64,000 nucleotides of DNA from Streptomyces misionensis (GTDB taxonomy: Bacteria > Actinomycetota > Actinomycetes > Streptomycetales > Streptomycetaceae), in contig NZ_VOGW01000187.1 of NCBI RefSeq assembly GCF_007896895.1, positions 20,425-84,424 on the forward strand, read 5' to 3'. A program made the translations under genes and the position numbers. Below are positions 56,023-64,000 of the stretch, one piece after another. The notes below the pieces were generated by a model. That model saw only the letters and a program-made list of their open reading frames with translations, was not told the DNA's origin and searched no databases. Positions within the stretch are counted from its first letter, which is position 1, and every line of letters starts with the position of its first letter.

Positions 56023-56889
56023 TCAGCCGGCGGCCACCGTCAGCGGGGCGAACCGGCGCGTCCAGTCACCGGGCAGTTCGGTGATGCCGTACGTCATCAC
56101 CGAGTTGGACGCCACGGACGCCAGGCCCCGCGCCCCGGCCCACGACAGCAGCTCCTCATGGCGTACGTCGATGTCGGTACGCAGCGGACGATCCGTATCG
56201 GCCGCCAGGGAGGCGATGAGCGCCCGGGCGGTCTCCGTGTCCCGGGCGATCAGCGGGCCGACGACATGGGTGTCCATGTTCGGCCACGCGGCCGCGTAAC
56301 CGATGATCCGGCCGTCCACCTCCGCCACCCGGAGCTGGTCCGCGAAGGCGGGCAGCCGGGCGATGAGGGGCGTCCGGTCGGCGCCGAACACCTCCTCGTC
56401 CAGCCGCAAAATCCCGGCCAGGTCCTCCGCGGTGGCGGCACGTGTCGGCACCTCCGGCTCCGGCCCGCCGGGAGTGAAGCGGCCCATGAGCATCTCCGCC
56501 CGTCCCGTCACCTTGAAGCCCAGCTCCTCGTAGAGCGGGCGGCCGTTCTCCGTGGCGTACAAGGTCAGCGGCGTTCCGTCCATGACCGACAGCACATGCC
56601 GCATCAAGCGGCGTCCGACGCCGCGGCGAGCATGACGCTCGGCGACCAGGACCATGCCGACGGCGCCGAGTTCCGGCCGCTCCCAGGTTCCGTACTCGGT
56701 GAGGACGCAGGCGGCGACGAGGCCGCCCTGGGGGTCATCGATGCCGAAGCCCCGTCCTGCCGTGAGGAGGAAGCCCCACTTGTGTTCCTCGCGTGGCCAC
56801 CCCCGGTCCTCGGACAGGTCGGCGCAGGCGGTGAGATCGCGAAGCGTCAGACGGCGAATGGGCAGAGCGTCGAGGGAAGGAGTTGGCAC
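56023..56889 (-). CDS. Two-domain GNAT acetyltransferase
   Basis: 288 residues from GTG 56889. Two GNAT-like halves are visible: the first with L-V-A-E-R-H-A-R-R-G-V-G-R-R-L-M near residues 82-97 and P-L-Y-E-E-L-G-F, the second around G-P-L-I-A-R-D-T-E-T-A-R-A-L. Proteins of this layout often acetylate or detoxify small molecules; the substrate is unknown. The frame continues to an ATG at 56961, but those 24 residues look non-conserved and neither start has a strong ribosome site. Confidence 0.85.
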   Translation of the reverse strand: MPTPSLDALPIRRLTLRDLTACADLSEDRGWPREEHKWGFLLTAGRGFGIDDPQGGLVAACVLTEYGTWERPELGAVGMVLVAERHARRGVGRRLMRHVLSVMDGTPLTLYATENGRPLYEELGFKVTGRAEMLMGRFTPGGPEPEVPTRAATAEDLAGILRLDEEVFGADRTPLIARLPAFADQLRVAEVDGRIIGYAAAWPNMDTHVVGPLIARDTETARALIASLAADTDRPLRTDIDVRHEELLSWAGARGLASVASNSVMTYGITELPGDWTRRFAPLTVAAG

Positions 56890-57018
56890 GCACGTCAGGC
56901 TGTCCGAAGCAGACCCCCGGCGTCCACCCGTTTCGATGCGGACGCACGCGCTTTTGGTCATGTCGTAGCCGTACGTACAGTCCGCGGACAGCCTGGCGGC
57001 ACGCGGCCGACCGGGAGT

Positions 57019-57032
57019 GTTTCACGTGAAAC
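57019..57032. promoter_or_regulatory. parS site between GNAT and Nudix genes
   Basis: Perfect GTTTCACGTGAAAC, 34 bases beyond the Nudix stop. Confidence 0.95.
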
Positions 57033-57065
57033 ATCGTCTCGCCATGGCCGGCCGCAGACGACTCG

Positions 57066-57548
57066 CTACCCCAGATCGGGAGCGTGCATGGCCCGTACGC
57101 CCTCGATATTGCCGTCCAGATAGTGCCGCAGCGACAGCGGAACGAGATGGACGGAGGCGATACCGACCCGAGTGAACGGGATGCGGACGATCTCGTACTC
57201 ACCGGCCGGCTCGTCCACCTCCGGGCCATGGCGCAGGGACGGGTCCATGGACTCCAGCCGGCAGACGAAGAAGTGCTGCACCTTCACGCCGGTCGCGCCC
57301 CCGTCCTCACCGATGTGCTCCACGGTGTCCACGAAGCACGGCACCACATCGGAAATCTTGGCGCCCAGTTCCTCGTACACCTCTCGGTGCAGGGCGTCCA
57401 CGACGGTCGAGTCCCCGGGCTCGACCCCGCCACCGGGGGTCACCCAGTAGGGATCGACGCCTGGCTTGGTGCGCTTGATCAGGATCAGGTCGTCACCGTC
57501 CAGGAGAACGGCGCGGGCGGTGCGCTTGACCACGGGTCGGACGGTCAT
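57066..57548 (-). CDS. Nudix hydrolase
   Basis: A 160-residue Nudix-fold protein, which hydrolyses a nucleoside diphosphate linked to another group. The box reads G-G-G-V-E-P-G-D-S-T-V-V-D-A-L, then H-R-E-V-Y-E-E-L-G at about residues 43-66. The metal-binding R-E-V-Y-E-E is intact, but the first box glutamate is replaced (by Ser or Asp depending on alignment). The ATG at M-T-V-R-P-V-V-K is chosen; the upstream frame crosses a near-parS. The substrate is unknown. Confidence 0.88.
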   Translation of the reverse strand: MTVRPVVKRTARAVLLDGDDLILIKRTKPGVDPYWVTPGGGVEPGDSTVVDALHREVYEELGAKISDVVPCFVDTVEHIGEDGGATGVKVQHFFVCRLESMDPSLRHGPEVDEPAGEYEIVRIPFTRVGIASVHLVPLSLRHYLDGNIEGVRAMHAPDLG

Positions 57549-57569
57549 GGGAGAAATGTGGCCCGGCTG

Positions 57570-57583
57570 GTTCCACGTGAAAC
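57570..57583. promoter_or_regulatory. Near-parS site upstream of the Nudix gene
   Basis: GTTCCACGTGAAAC differs from parS by one base (T to C at position 4), 21 bases before the Nudix start. Confidence 0.55.
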
Positions 57584-57637
57584 ATCGCAAAGCGGCGTCG
57601 GACGACCGCATGGCGTTGGCATTGCCTGCCAGGGGCC

Positions 57638-58543
57638 TCAGCACCAGCGCGCGGCCGCTCTCAGCAGGCATTCGTGGGCCCGGGCCACGGACGGCAGGGC
57701 GAGCGTGCCCGCGCGGACCACCAGGAAGTAAGTGCGCAGTGGCGGCACCACCGGGTCGTGCAGAGCGACGAGCGCGCCCCCGTCGAGGGCCGGTGCGCAG
57801 AGATACCGGGGCAGTACGGCCAGACCCGCGCCCGCGATCGCACAGGCGAGCACCGCCCGCAGATCGGGGACGACGACCGTGCCGGGGGCGGCCGGGCGGG
57901 TGTCGAAGACGGAGGCCCAGTAGCGGGAGACGAACGGCAGCGACTCATGGATCTCGATCAGGGGAAGGTCCTGGAGCGCGGGCGCGCCCTTCAGCCGTAA
58001 CGCGTCCGGGTCGATGCGCTCCGACCACCGGGGAGCGGCGACCAGCACATGCTCCTCGTCGCAGAGCGCGGTCGCGGTGAACAGGGCGCCACGCGGCCTG
58101 GCGGTGCTGATGGCCAGATCGTGGTGCCCGGCCGCCAGACCTTCCAGAACCTCCTCCGTGGTACCGAAAGAGGCCCGCAGCGCGAAGCCCCTGCGGTCGT
58201 CGCCGGTCAGCTCCGTGAGGGCGGGCAAGGCCCGTTCGGCGATGAACTCCGGCGGGCCGGCCAGATGCAGCGTTCTTCGCGAGGACTCGTCCTCCAGCCG
58301 GCTCTCGGCTATCTCCACCAGCGCGTCGAGGTGGGGCGCGGCCTTGTGGGCGAGTTCGTCGCCGATGCTGGTCGGGGTGACACCGCGCGCCTGGCGGAGG
58401 AAGAGAGGCCTGCCCAACTGCCGTTCCAGTGTGCGGATCTGCGAGGTGACGGCGGGTTGGGAAAGACCGAGCAGCGCCGCGGCACGGGTGAAGGAACCGG
58501 CCCGGTGCACGGTGACAAAGGTGCGCAGCAAGGCCAGATCCAT
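57638..58543 (-). CDS. LysR-family regulator with a TTA codon
   Basis: A 301-residue LTTR. The helix-turn-helix G-S-F-T-R-A-A-A-L-L-G-L-S-Q-P-A-V-T-S-Q-I lies near residues 17-37, followed by R-P-L-F-L-R. The effector domain covers about 90-295. Codon 182 (plus strand TAA at 57998-58000) is TTA, rare in Streptomyces and read by the developmentally controlled bldA tRNA. AGGGAGGGG precedes the ATG at M-D-L-A-L-L. It shares no divergent partner in the usual LysR way. The target is unknown. Confidence 0.9.
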   Translation of the reverse strand: MDLALLRTFVTVHRAGSFTRAAALLGLSQPAVTSQIRTLERQLGRPLFLRQARGVTPTSIGDELAHKAAPHLDALVEIAESRLEDESSRRTLHLAGPPEFIAERALPALTELTGDDRRGFALRASFGTTEEVLEGLAAGHHDLAISTARPRGALFTATALCDEEHVLVAAPRWSERIDPDALRLKGAPALQDLPLIEIHESLPFVSRYWASVFDTRPAAPGTVVVPDLRAVLACAIAGAGLAVLPRYLCAPALDGGALVALHDPVVPPLRTYFLVVRAGTLALPSVARAHECLLRAAARWC

Positions 58544-58688
58544 GACAAGCCCCTCCCTGCCCTCGCCTTCTTCGGCCCCGGCAGCCCTCAACGATAAAAA
58601 AGTCGATACCCCCCTGTCATCAGCGTGATTGGACACTGACAGAGAGTCAACTAGCCTTGTTCACACGGTTCTTCGCAAGCGGAACCGC

Positions 58689-58727
58689 CGGCGGTCCGAG
58701 CCAAGAGGGGGGAGGCTCGGACCGCCG
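58689..58727 (-). terminator. Terminator of the PLP lyase operon
   Basis: Perfect 14-bp arms 58689-58702 and 58714-58727 with an 11-base loop, 26 bases beyond the lyase stop. Confidence 0.8.
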
Positions 58728-58752
58728 TCCCGTTTCTCCGGCGGACGCCGGC

Positions 58753-59901
58753 TCAGTCCGCCGACTCGTCCAGGGCGCGCAGGATGTCCGCCACCAGGTC
58801 CTCGGGGTCCTCGGCGCCGACCGACATCCGGATGAAGCCCTCCGGTACCGCGTCCCCGCCCCAGCGGGCACGGCGCTCGGCCGTGGAGCGCACCCCGCCG
58901 AAGCTCGTCGCGTCCTCCACCAGGCGCAGGGCGGCGAGGAAACGTTCGGCACGCGCGCGTGTGGACAGCGTGAACGACACCACACAGCCGTAGCGGCGCA
59001 TCTGCCGGGAGGCGACCGTGTGCGCGGGGTCGCCGGGCAGCCCCGGGTACCGCAGGCCCGACACCTCCGGCCGCTGCCGCAGAGCCTCGGCGACGGCGAG
59101 GGCGGTGGCGTTCTGCCGGTCGACTCGCAACTGGAGCGTGGCGATGGACCGGTGCGCGAGCCAGGATTCCATGGGACCGGGGATCGCCCCGACGATCTTG
59201 CGCCAGCGCCGTACGGCGGCCATCACCTCGGCGTCGCGCCCGGCCACGTACCCCAGGAGGACGTCCCCGTGCCCGGTGAGCTGCTTGGTGCCGCTGGCCA
59301 CCGCGAAGTCGGCCCCCAGGGCCAGCGGGCGCTGGCCGAGCGGGGTGGCCAGGGTGTTGTCGACGGCCACCAGGGTGCCCTGGGCATGGGCCGCCACCGC
59401 CAGACGCCGGATGTCGCACACATCGAGCCCGGGGTTCGACGGCGACTCGATCCACAGCAGCCGCGCGCCCTCCAGCACCTCCAGCTGGGCGTCCCGTCCG
59501 GTCGGGGCGGTGCGCACCTCGACGCCGTACGCCTCCAGCTGGGCGCGGACCAGCGGCAGCGCCTGGTAGCCGTCGGACGGCAGCACCACCGCGTCCCCGG
59601 CGCGCACCTGGGAGAAGAGCACGGCGGAGATCGCCGCCATGCCGGAGGCGAACACCAGCGTCTCGACGTCCGCCCGCCCGGGCGCCTCCAGCTCGCCGAT
59701 GGCGTTCTCCAGCAGCGTCCAGGTCGGGTTGTCGTCACGGCCGTAGGAGTACGGCCCCGACACCTCGCCCGGCAGATGGAAGTGCGCCGCGAAGACGGGG
59801 CCGGGCAGGGTCGGCTCGTGTTTGACCGGCTCGGGCAACCCGGCCCGGACCGCGCGCGTGCCGTCGCCCACGGGGTCTTCGCTCGTACCAGTCGCGCTCA
59901 T
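58753..59901 (-). CDS. Cystathionine gamma-lyase-like PLP enzyme
   Basis: A 382-residue member of the Cys/Met-metabolism PLP family. The cofactor lysine is in A-S-G-T-K-Q-L-T-G-H-G-D near residues 203-214. F-A-S-G-M-A-A-I-S and W-I-E-S-P-S-N-P-G-L are other signatures, and V-E-D-A-T-S-F-G-G-V-R-S-T is the conserved C-terminal motif. It would cleave or form cystathionine-type thioethers in transsulfuration; gamma-lyase is the best guess. Its ATG overlaps the stop of the phosphatase gene by four bases. Confidence 0.88.
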   Translation of the reverse strand: MSATGTSEDPVGDGTRAVRAGLPEPVKHEPTLPGPVFAAHFHLPGEVSGPYSYGRDDNPTWTLLENAIGELEAPGRADVETLVFASGMAAISAVLFSQVRAGDAVVLPSDGYQALPLVRAQLEAYGVEVRTAPTGRDAQLEVLEGARLLWIESPSNPGLDVCDIRRLAVAAHAQGTLVAVDNTLATPLGQRPLALGADFAVASGTKQLTGHGDVLLGYVAGRDAEVMAAVRRWRKIVGAIPGPMESWLAHRSIATLQLRVDRQNATALAVAEALRQRPEVSGLRYPGLPGDPAHTVASRQMRRYGCVVSFTLSTRARAERFLAALRLVEDATSFGGVRSTAERRARWGGDAVPEGFIRMSVGAEDPEDLVADILRALDESAD

Positions 59902-60425
59902 GCCGCCCGTCCCTCCAGGTGTTCCCGTACGGCGGCGAGCAGACCGGTGCTCGCCTCCTCCACCATCTCAAGGCACTCCTCGAAACCCTCCAGGCCGCCG
60001 TAGTACGGGTCGGGCACGTCGAGGGCCTCGTCGCCCGCAGGGGGCTCGTCCGGCGCGGCGGATCCGGGCGGGACGTGGGCGTACGCACGCAGCAGCCGGA
60101 CCTTGCGCGCGTCCGCCTCGGTGGGCGCGAGCCGGCGCAGGGCCCTGAGGTGTCCCGCGTCCAGGGCGATCACGAGGTCGAGGCGGGCGAACCACGACGG
60201 CTGGAACTGGCGCGCGACGTGGTCGCAGTCGTAGCCGTGCTCGTGCAGGACGGCTACGGTGCGCGGGTCGGCGGCCTCGCCCTCGTGCCAGCCGCCGGTG
60301 CCGGCGCTGTCGATCTCCACCAGCTCCTCCAGCCCGGCCTCCGCCACCCGCGCGCGGAAGACGTACTCGGCCATCGGGGAACGGCAGATGTTGCCGGTGC
60401 ACACGAAGCAGACGCGATAGGTCAT
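59898..60425 (-). CDS. Low-molecular-weight protein tyrosine phosphatase
   Basis: A 175-residue phosphatase. The P-loop C-T-G-N-I-C-R-S-P is at residues 9-17, giving nucleophile Cys9, and the general-acid region D-P-Y-Y-G-G is near residue 135. The length is slightly above the family norm because of an extra acidic Pro-rich insert before D-P-Y. It dephosphorylates Tyr-phosphorylated proteins; a related PtpA influences secondary metabolism in Streptomyces. It is the middle gene of the holin-like/phosphatase/lyase operon. Confidence 0.93.
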   Translation of the reverse strand: MTYRVCFVCTGNICRSPMAEYVFRARVAEAGLEELVEIDSAGTGGWHEGEAADPRTVAVLHEHGYDCDHVARQFQPSWFARLDLVIALDAGHLRALRRLAPTEADARKVRLLRAYAHVPPGSAAPDEPPAGDEALDVPDPYYGGLEGFEECLEMVEEASTGLLAAVREHLEGRAA

Positions 60426-60432
60426 GGGGCGC

Positions 60433-60810
60433 TCAGTCCTCGTCCGGCAGGATCATGTGCAGGGCCCAGGAGACGACCGAGATGATCAGTCCGCCGAGGA
60501 CGGCCGTCCAGAACCCCTCCACATGGAAGCTCAGCTGGAGCTTGCCGCACACCCACGAGGTCAGCAGCAGCATCAGCGCGTTGACGACAAGCGTGATCAG
60601 GCCCAGCGTCAGAATGAACAGCGGGAAGGTGAGCACCTTCAGGATGGGCTTGACCAGCCAGTTCACCAGACCGAAGATCAGTGCGACGACGATCAGCGTC
60701 CCGGCTTTCTTCGCGGTGCCGTCACCGGTCAAGGTGATCTTGTCCAGGAGCCATACGGCCACCGCGAGGGCTCCCGCGTTCGCGATCGTCTTGACTACGA
60801 AATTCTTCAT
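60433..60810 (-). CDS. Phage-holin-family (PF04020) small membrane protein
   Basis: A 125-residue protein with four hydrophobic segments, starting M-K-N-F-V-V-K-T-I-A-N-A and containing F-G-L-V-N-W-L-V-K-P-I-L-K-V-L-T-F-P-L, the hallmark of the YvlD/holin-4 superfamily. Despite the name, chromosomal members are not phage genes; their role is unclear. The ATG at M-K-N-F is chosen over the longer frame. It lies seven bases upstream of the phosphatase start. It is divergent from a cupin gene. Confidence 0.88.
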   Translation of the reverse strand: MKNFVVKTIANAGALAVAVWLLDKITLTGDGTAKKAGTLIVVALIFGLVNWLVKPILKVLTFPLFILTLGLITLVVNALMLLLTSWVCGKLQLSFHVEGFWTAVLGGLIISVVSWALHMILPDED

Positions 60811-60869
60811 GTGTCTGATCGTGGCAGACCCGATCGGAAGCGAGCAGTGAGGCGAGGGCGGCAACGCAG

Positions 60870-61187
60870 ATGAAGGCATTCCGGCTGGACGAACTGGAGG
60901 CGGAACGTGCCGCCAACGAGGGTGCCTATCTTCAGTTTCTGCGCGAGCGGAACATGTCGGTCGGCCTCTACGCCCTCGACGCGGGCGAGCACGATCCGCA
61001 GAAGCCGCACAACCAGGACGAGGTGTACTTCGTCGTCAGCGGCCGGGCGTCGATCACCGTGGGCCTGGAGACGACCGAGGTGGCACGGGGCAGCGTCGTG
61101 TACGTGCCCGCCGGTGTCGCCCACAAGTTCCACCACATCAGCGAGGATCTGAGGGTGCTCGTCGTCTTCTCTCCGCCCGAGGCGTGA
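60870..61187 (+). CDS. Small cupin-domain protein
   Basis: A 105-residue single-domain cupin. Motif 1 includes K-P-H-N-Q-D-E-V-Y-F-V-V-S-G near residues 45-58 and motif 2 includes V-P-A-G-V-A-H-K-F-H-H near 79-89. The His/Glu residues could bind a metal. The enzymatic or sensory role is unknown. It is divergent from the holin-like gene with 59 bases between starts. Confidence 0.9.
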   Translation: MKAFRLDELEAERAANEGAYLQFLRERNMSVGLYALDAGEHDPQKPHNQDEVYFVVSGRASITVGLETTEVARGSVVYVPAGVAHKFHHISEDLRVLVVFSPPEA

Positions 61188-61333
61188 GAGCGGACCTCCG
61201 GGTTCCCTAGGGGACGGTTCAGGGGAGGACAAGGGCCGCGGGGCCCCCGCGCGCCCCTCGGACGGCCCTAGCATCGAACGCAGGACATCGGGACCGTACG
61301 AGATGTACGCACGAGACGAGAAGGACGAGGGCC

Positions 61334-61546
61334 ATGCGAGGGATCTTCGCGGGACTGCCGTGGTGGGTGAAGTGGGTCGCGGTGCCGGTCATCGCCCTGG
61401 TCGTCTTCGGCGGGCTGATAGCGAGCGTCGTCGGTTTCGTGATCGGCCTGCTGTTCAAGGCCCTGGTCTTCGTGGCCCTGGTCGGCGGACTGATCTACAT
61501 CGTGCGCAAGTTCATGTCGAACTCCTCCTCGCACGGCGACTGGTGA
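61334..61546 (+). CDS. DUF5326 small membrane protein
   Basis: A 70-residue protein with two hydrophobic segments (about 13-38 and 42-60) separated by a short turn, starting M-R-G-I-F-A-G-L-P-W-W-V-K-W and ending in a Ser/His-rich tail. This is the DUF5326 family, found upstream of ssgR in Streptomyces. AAGGACGAGG precedes the ATG. The function is unknown. Confidence 0.85.
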   Translation: MRGIFAGLPWWVKWVAVPVIALVVFGGLIASVVGFVIGLLFKALVFVALVGGLIYIVRKFMSNSSSHGDW

Positions 61547-61746
61547 ACGACGGGGGAGCCGGTGACCGGTGAGGGGGTGCCGGTTCCCTCGGGGGAGGGA
61601 AGTTTCCCCGTGAGCCCGTCTGTACGCGGTGGCAGGCGGTTAGAGTCCGGAACTCCCCACGGGGACCGGCCCCGTGGGTGGCGCAGACCCCCAACCGTGC
61701 TCCCCGCTCCCGCACGGCCTGCCCCCTCGCGCTTCCGGAGTAACCC

Positions 61747-62607
61747 TTGGCCACGGTCGACACCGCACCGGCAGAAACCCGCACACTCCCCGCCCAGCCG
61801 CGCCCCCGCACCTCTTCCCCGCGGCGGCCGTCCGGCATGGCCGTCGCATCGCAGCCGGCCGCCGCGACCCTCATCGGCTCCGTGCAGCGCGCCATGCGGC
61901 TGCTGGAGACGGTCGCCGCCCATCCCTACGGCGCCCCCGCCAAGCAGCTCGCCCGCGCGACCGGCCTGGCCCTGCCCACCGCCTACCACCTGCTGCGCAC
62001 GCTGGTGCACGAGGGCTATCTGCGCCGGGAGAAGGGGCTGTTCTTCCTCGGTGACGCGGCCGAGCGGCTGAGCAGCAACGGAGCCCGGGAGAATCGTCGC
62101 TGCAGGGTCGCGGACACGCTCGCACACTGGCGTGATTCCATCGGTGCGCCGATGTACTACGCGATGTACCGGGACGGCGAGATCGACGTCCTGTGCGTCT
62201 CCGACTCCCGGGAGGCCCCCGCGGCCGAGGAGTGGGCCGACTTCCGCGAGACCGGGCATGCGCACGCCCTCGGCCAGTGCCTGCTCTCCCAGCTGGACGA
62301 GGGCGCCCGGCGCGACCACCTCGCGCGCTACCCGGTACAGGCCCTCACCCCGTCCACCGTGCGCGACAGCGACGCCCTGCTGCGGCGGCTGGCCCGGGTG
62401 CGGCGCATGGAGCCGGTGGTGGAGCGCCAGGAGTACGCGCTCGGCACGGTCTGCGCGGCGGTCCCCATCACCGTCGGCACGACCGCGGCCACCGTGGCCT
62501 TCTCGCTCCCGGTCCACCAGGCCGACCGGCTGCTGCCCGCGGCCCACCGGCTGCAAACGGAGATCGGCCGCCAGATCGGGTCACTCACGCTTTCTATCAG
62601 TATCTGA
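61747..62607 (+). CDS. ssgR: IclR-type regulator SsgR, activator of ssgA
   Basis: A 286-residue IclR-family regulator with an N-terminal Thr/Pro/Arg-rich extension, then the winged helix (S-V-Q-R-A-M-R-L-L-E-T-V-A near residue 45 and L-A-L-P-T-A-Y-H-L-L-R-T-L). The IclR effector domain follows. It lies directly upstream of ssgA, as does ssgR of S. coelicolor, which activates ssgA in a growth-phase-dependent way independent of whiG. It uses a TTG start with GGAG six bases upstream. Confidence 0.92.
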   Translation: MATVDTAPAETRTLPAQPRPRTSSPRRPSGMAVASQPAAATLIGSVQRAMRLLETVAAHPYGAPAKQLARATGLALPTAYHLLRTLVHEGYLRREKGLFFLGDAAERLSSNGARENRRCRVADTLAHWRDSIGAPMYYAMYRDGEIDVLCVSDSREAPAAEEWADFRETGHAHALGQCLLSQLDEGARRDHLARYPVQALTPSTVRDSDALLRRLARVRRMEPVVERQEYALGTVCAAVPITVGTTAATVAFSLPVHQADRLLPAAHRLQTEIGRQIGSLTLSISI

Positions 62608-62735
62608 AATCTTACTCCTTGTGATCTGCTGTGTACTTTCAGCAAGATTTACCACGGTCAGAGGGATCAAACCCGGCCAGTCGATGTCATACGACGGGGT
62701 AGGCGATGCGCGAGTCCGTACAGGCAGAGGTCATG

Positions 62736-63143
62736 ATGAGCTTTCTCGTCTCGGAGGAGCTCTCCTTCCGCATTCCGGTGGAGTTGCGCTACGAGACCGG
62801 CGATCCCTATGCCGTGCGGCTCACCTTCCATCTGCCCGGCGACGCCCCGGTCACCTGGGTCTTCGGGCGGGAGTTGCTGATCGACGGCGTAGGACGGCCG
62901 TGCGGGGAGGGTGATGTGCGCATCTCCCCCGTCGAGGCCGAGGTGCTGGGCGAGGTGCTGATCAGGCTTCAGGTCGGCTGCGACCAGGCCCTGTTCCGCT
63001 CGTCTGCGTCGCCGCTCGTCGCCTTCCTCGACCGTACGGACAAGCTGGTGCCGCTCGGCCAGGAGGGTGCGCTGGCCGATTTCGACGCGCATCTCGACGA
63101 GGCGCTGGACCGCATCCTGGCCGAGGAGCAGAGCGCGGGCTGA
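62736..63143 (+). CDS. ssgA: Sporulation cell-division activator SsgA
   Basis: A 135-residue SALP protein that localises division machinery during sporulation in Streptomyces. M-S-F-L-V-S-E-E-L-S-F-R-I-P-V-E-L-R-Y starts the conserved core, and L-V-A-F-L-D-R-T-D-K-L-V-P-L-G-Q-E is typical. ATG 62736 has GAGG five bases upstream; ATG 62733 and 62706 are in-frame alternatives. It follows ssgR, separated by an AT-rich 128-base spacer that should contain its promoter. Confidence 0.93.
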   Translation: MSFLVSEELSFRIPVELRYETGDPYAVRLTFHLPGDAPVTWVFGRELLIDGVGRPCGEGDVRISPVEAEVLGEVLIRLQVGCDQALFRSSASPLVAFLDRTDKLVPLGQEGALADFDAHLDEALDRILAEEQSAG

Positions 63144-63220
63144 CCGTCGCGAGACGGGGCGTCGCCGCTCCGCCGTGTCGCACGGAACAGAGCAGTAACG
63201 CTTCTGCGCAGGACGCCGAG

Positions 63221-63237
63221 CGGCGCCCTCGGCGCCG
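63221..63237. terminator. Possible hairpin between ssgA and the YibE/F gene
   Basis: Perfect 7-bp arms 63221-63227 and 63231-63237 with a 3-base loop, between convergent genes. Confidence 0.4.
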
Positions 63238-63252
63238 GGGCCCCGATCCGGC

Positions 63253-64000
63253 TCACCGCTTGCGGCGCCGGCCCCGGCCGCCCCGTGCCGGAGCGGGCCG
63301 GCCGCCCGCGAGGGCCCCGGCGCCCGGCCCGCGCCGGTCGGAGCCCACCACCAGGGCGGCCAGCGCGGTGGTGACCGGCACCGAGGCCACCAGGCCGATG
63401 GAGCCCACCAGGGTGCGCACGATCTCCTCGGCCACCAGCTCGCTGTTGGCCACCGTCCCCACGCCGCTCTGGGCGATGGAGAACAGCAGCAGCAACGGCA
63501 GCGCGGCGCCGGCGTAGGCGAGCACGAGCGTGTTGACGACGGACGCGATGTGATCGCGGCCGATGCGGATGGCCGCCCGGTACAGGCCGCGCGGGCCCAT
63601 CGAGGGATTGGCCTCGTGCAGCTCCCACACGGCCGACGTCTGGGTCACCGTCACATCGTCCAGGACGCCGAGCGAGCCGATGATGACCCCGGCCAGCAGC
63701 AGACCGCTCATGTCGATCTTCGGATAGAGCCCGTGGATCAGACCGGTGCTGTCGTCGGTGTTGCCGGTGAGCGCCGCCCAGCCGATGAACTGCGCCCCGA
63801 GCAGGCCGATCAGCGACAGCGAGATCAGGGTGCCGAGCACGGCCACCGACGTACGGGCCGACAGACCGTGGCACATGTACAGGGCGATCAGCATGATGGC
63901 GCTCGACCCGACGACCGCCACGAGCAGCGGGTTGGAGCCCTGGAGGATCGCGGGGAGGATGAACTGGTTGAGCACCAGGAAGCTCACGGCGAGGGCGACG
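63253..64000 (-). CDS. YibE/F-family membrane protein, 5' part outside the window
   Basis: The C-terminal 248 residues of a polytopic protein. Six or so hydrophobic segments are visible, with G-S-L-G-V-L-D-D-V-T-V-T-Q-T-S-A-V-W-E-L, the YibE/F signature. The C-terminal tail is Gly/Arg-rich (R-G-G-R-G-R-R-R-K-R). The frame is open to base 64000, so the GTG at 63987 is not taken as the start. The family is thought to be transport-related; the substrate is unknown. Confidence 0.88.
   Translation of the reverse strand, partial: VALAVSFLVLNQFILPAILQGSNPLLVAVVGSSAIMLIALYMCHGLSARTSVAVLGTLISLSLIGLLGAQFIGWAALTGNTDDSTGLIHGLYPKIDMSGLLLAGVIIGSLGVLDDVTVTQTSAVWELHEANPSMGPRGLYRAAIRIGRDHIASVVNTLVLAYAGAALPLLLLFSIAQSGVGTVANSELVAEEIVRTLVGSIGLVASVPVTTALAALVVGSDRRGPGAGALAGGRPAPARGGRGRRRKR

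Noticed and set aside
60433-60810. Possible prophage remnant suggested by the holin-family name
   Set aside because: Only a family label; no phage genes or att sites are nearby and the operon context is housekeeping.

Overview
The window is about 64 kb of high-GC actinobacterial chromosome and reads as the replication-origin core of a Streptomyces. Supporting signs are the gene order gyrA-gyrB-DciA-recF-gnd-dnaN-oriC-dnaA-rpmH-rnpA-yidD-yidC-jag-rsmG-parA-parB, Streptomyces-type DnaA boxes and parS sites, the ssgR/ssgA sporulation pair, femX, sigM, very frequent GTG starts and a near absence of TTA codons. Gene names rest on recognising families by eye; no database search was run.

Region by region. 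1-3682 is the terminal part of an integrated actinomycete conjugative element (AICE): a truncated SpdD-like membrane protein, three small ORFs, RepSA, Xis and Int, abutting the 3' end of a tRNA-Ile(GAT) gene. 3683-12254 holds leftward housekeeping genes: tRNA-Ile, a DUF3566 protein, gyrA, gyrB, a DciA/DUF721 protein, recF and gnd. 12468-16639 is dnaN, a roughly 1 kb oriC crowded with DnaA boxes, and dnaA. 16640-23880 runs rightward: rpmH, rnpA, yidD, yidC, jag, rsmG, parA, parB and a GNAT gene.

23941-33831 runs leftward: trxA and trxB behind a sigma-R type promoter, an anti-sigma factor with sigM, a membrane pseudokinase, murJ and a DUF6049 protein. 34109-46406 mixes cca, an MFS exporter, padR-ino1, a class A penicillin-binding protein, a GT87 mannosyltransferase-like protein, and femX with an alanine racemase-like gene; much of it is envelope synthesis. 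46700-48240 is the rpsF-ssb-rpsR-rplI operon. dnaB (50179-51657) follows, with its own upstream cluster of DnaA boxes. 51734-64000 is less conserved: a serine hydrolase, acetyltransferases, MarR/MFS, LysR, Nudix, a PLP lyase with a low-molecular-weight phosphatase, small membrane proteins, ssgR-ssgA and a truncated YibE/F gene.

Two DNA-level systems overlay the genes. Ten perfect and two near-perfect parS sites are scattered from 20.7 kb to 57.6 kb, all on the dnaA side of oriC. Two of them form the centre of long perfect palindromes at gene ends that look like terminators, and three are embedded in coding sequence where they spell the same peptide, V-S-R-E-T. DnaA boxes occur at oriC, between dnaA and rpmH, and upstream of dnaB. 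No wholly new gene system was found; the most notable points are these parS arrangements, the dnaB-proximal DnaA-box cluster, a short-tailed SSB, and an integrase lacking a conserved histidine.
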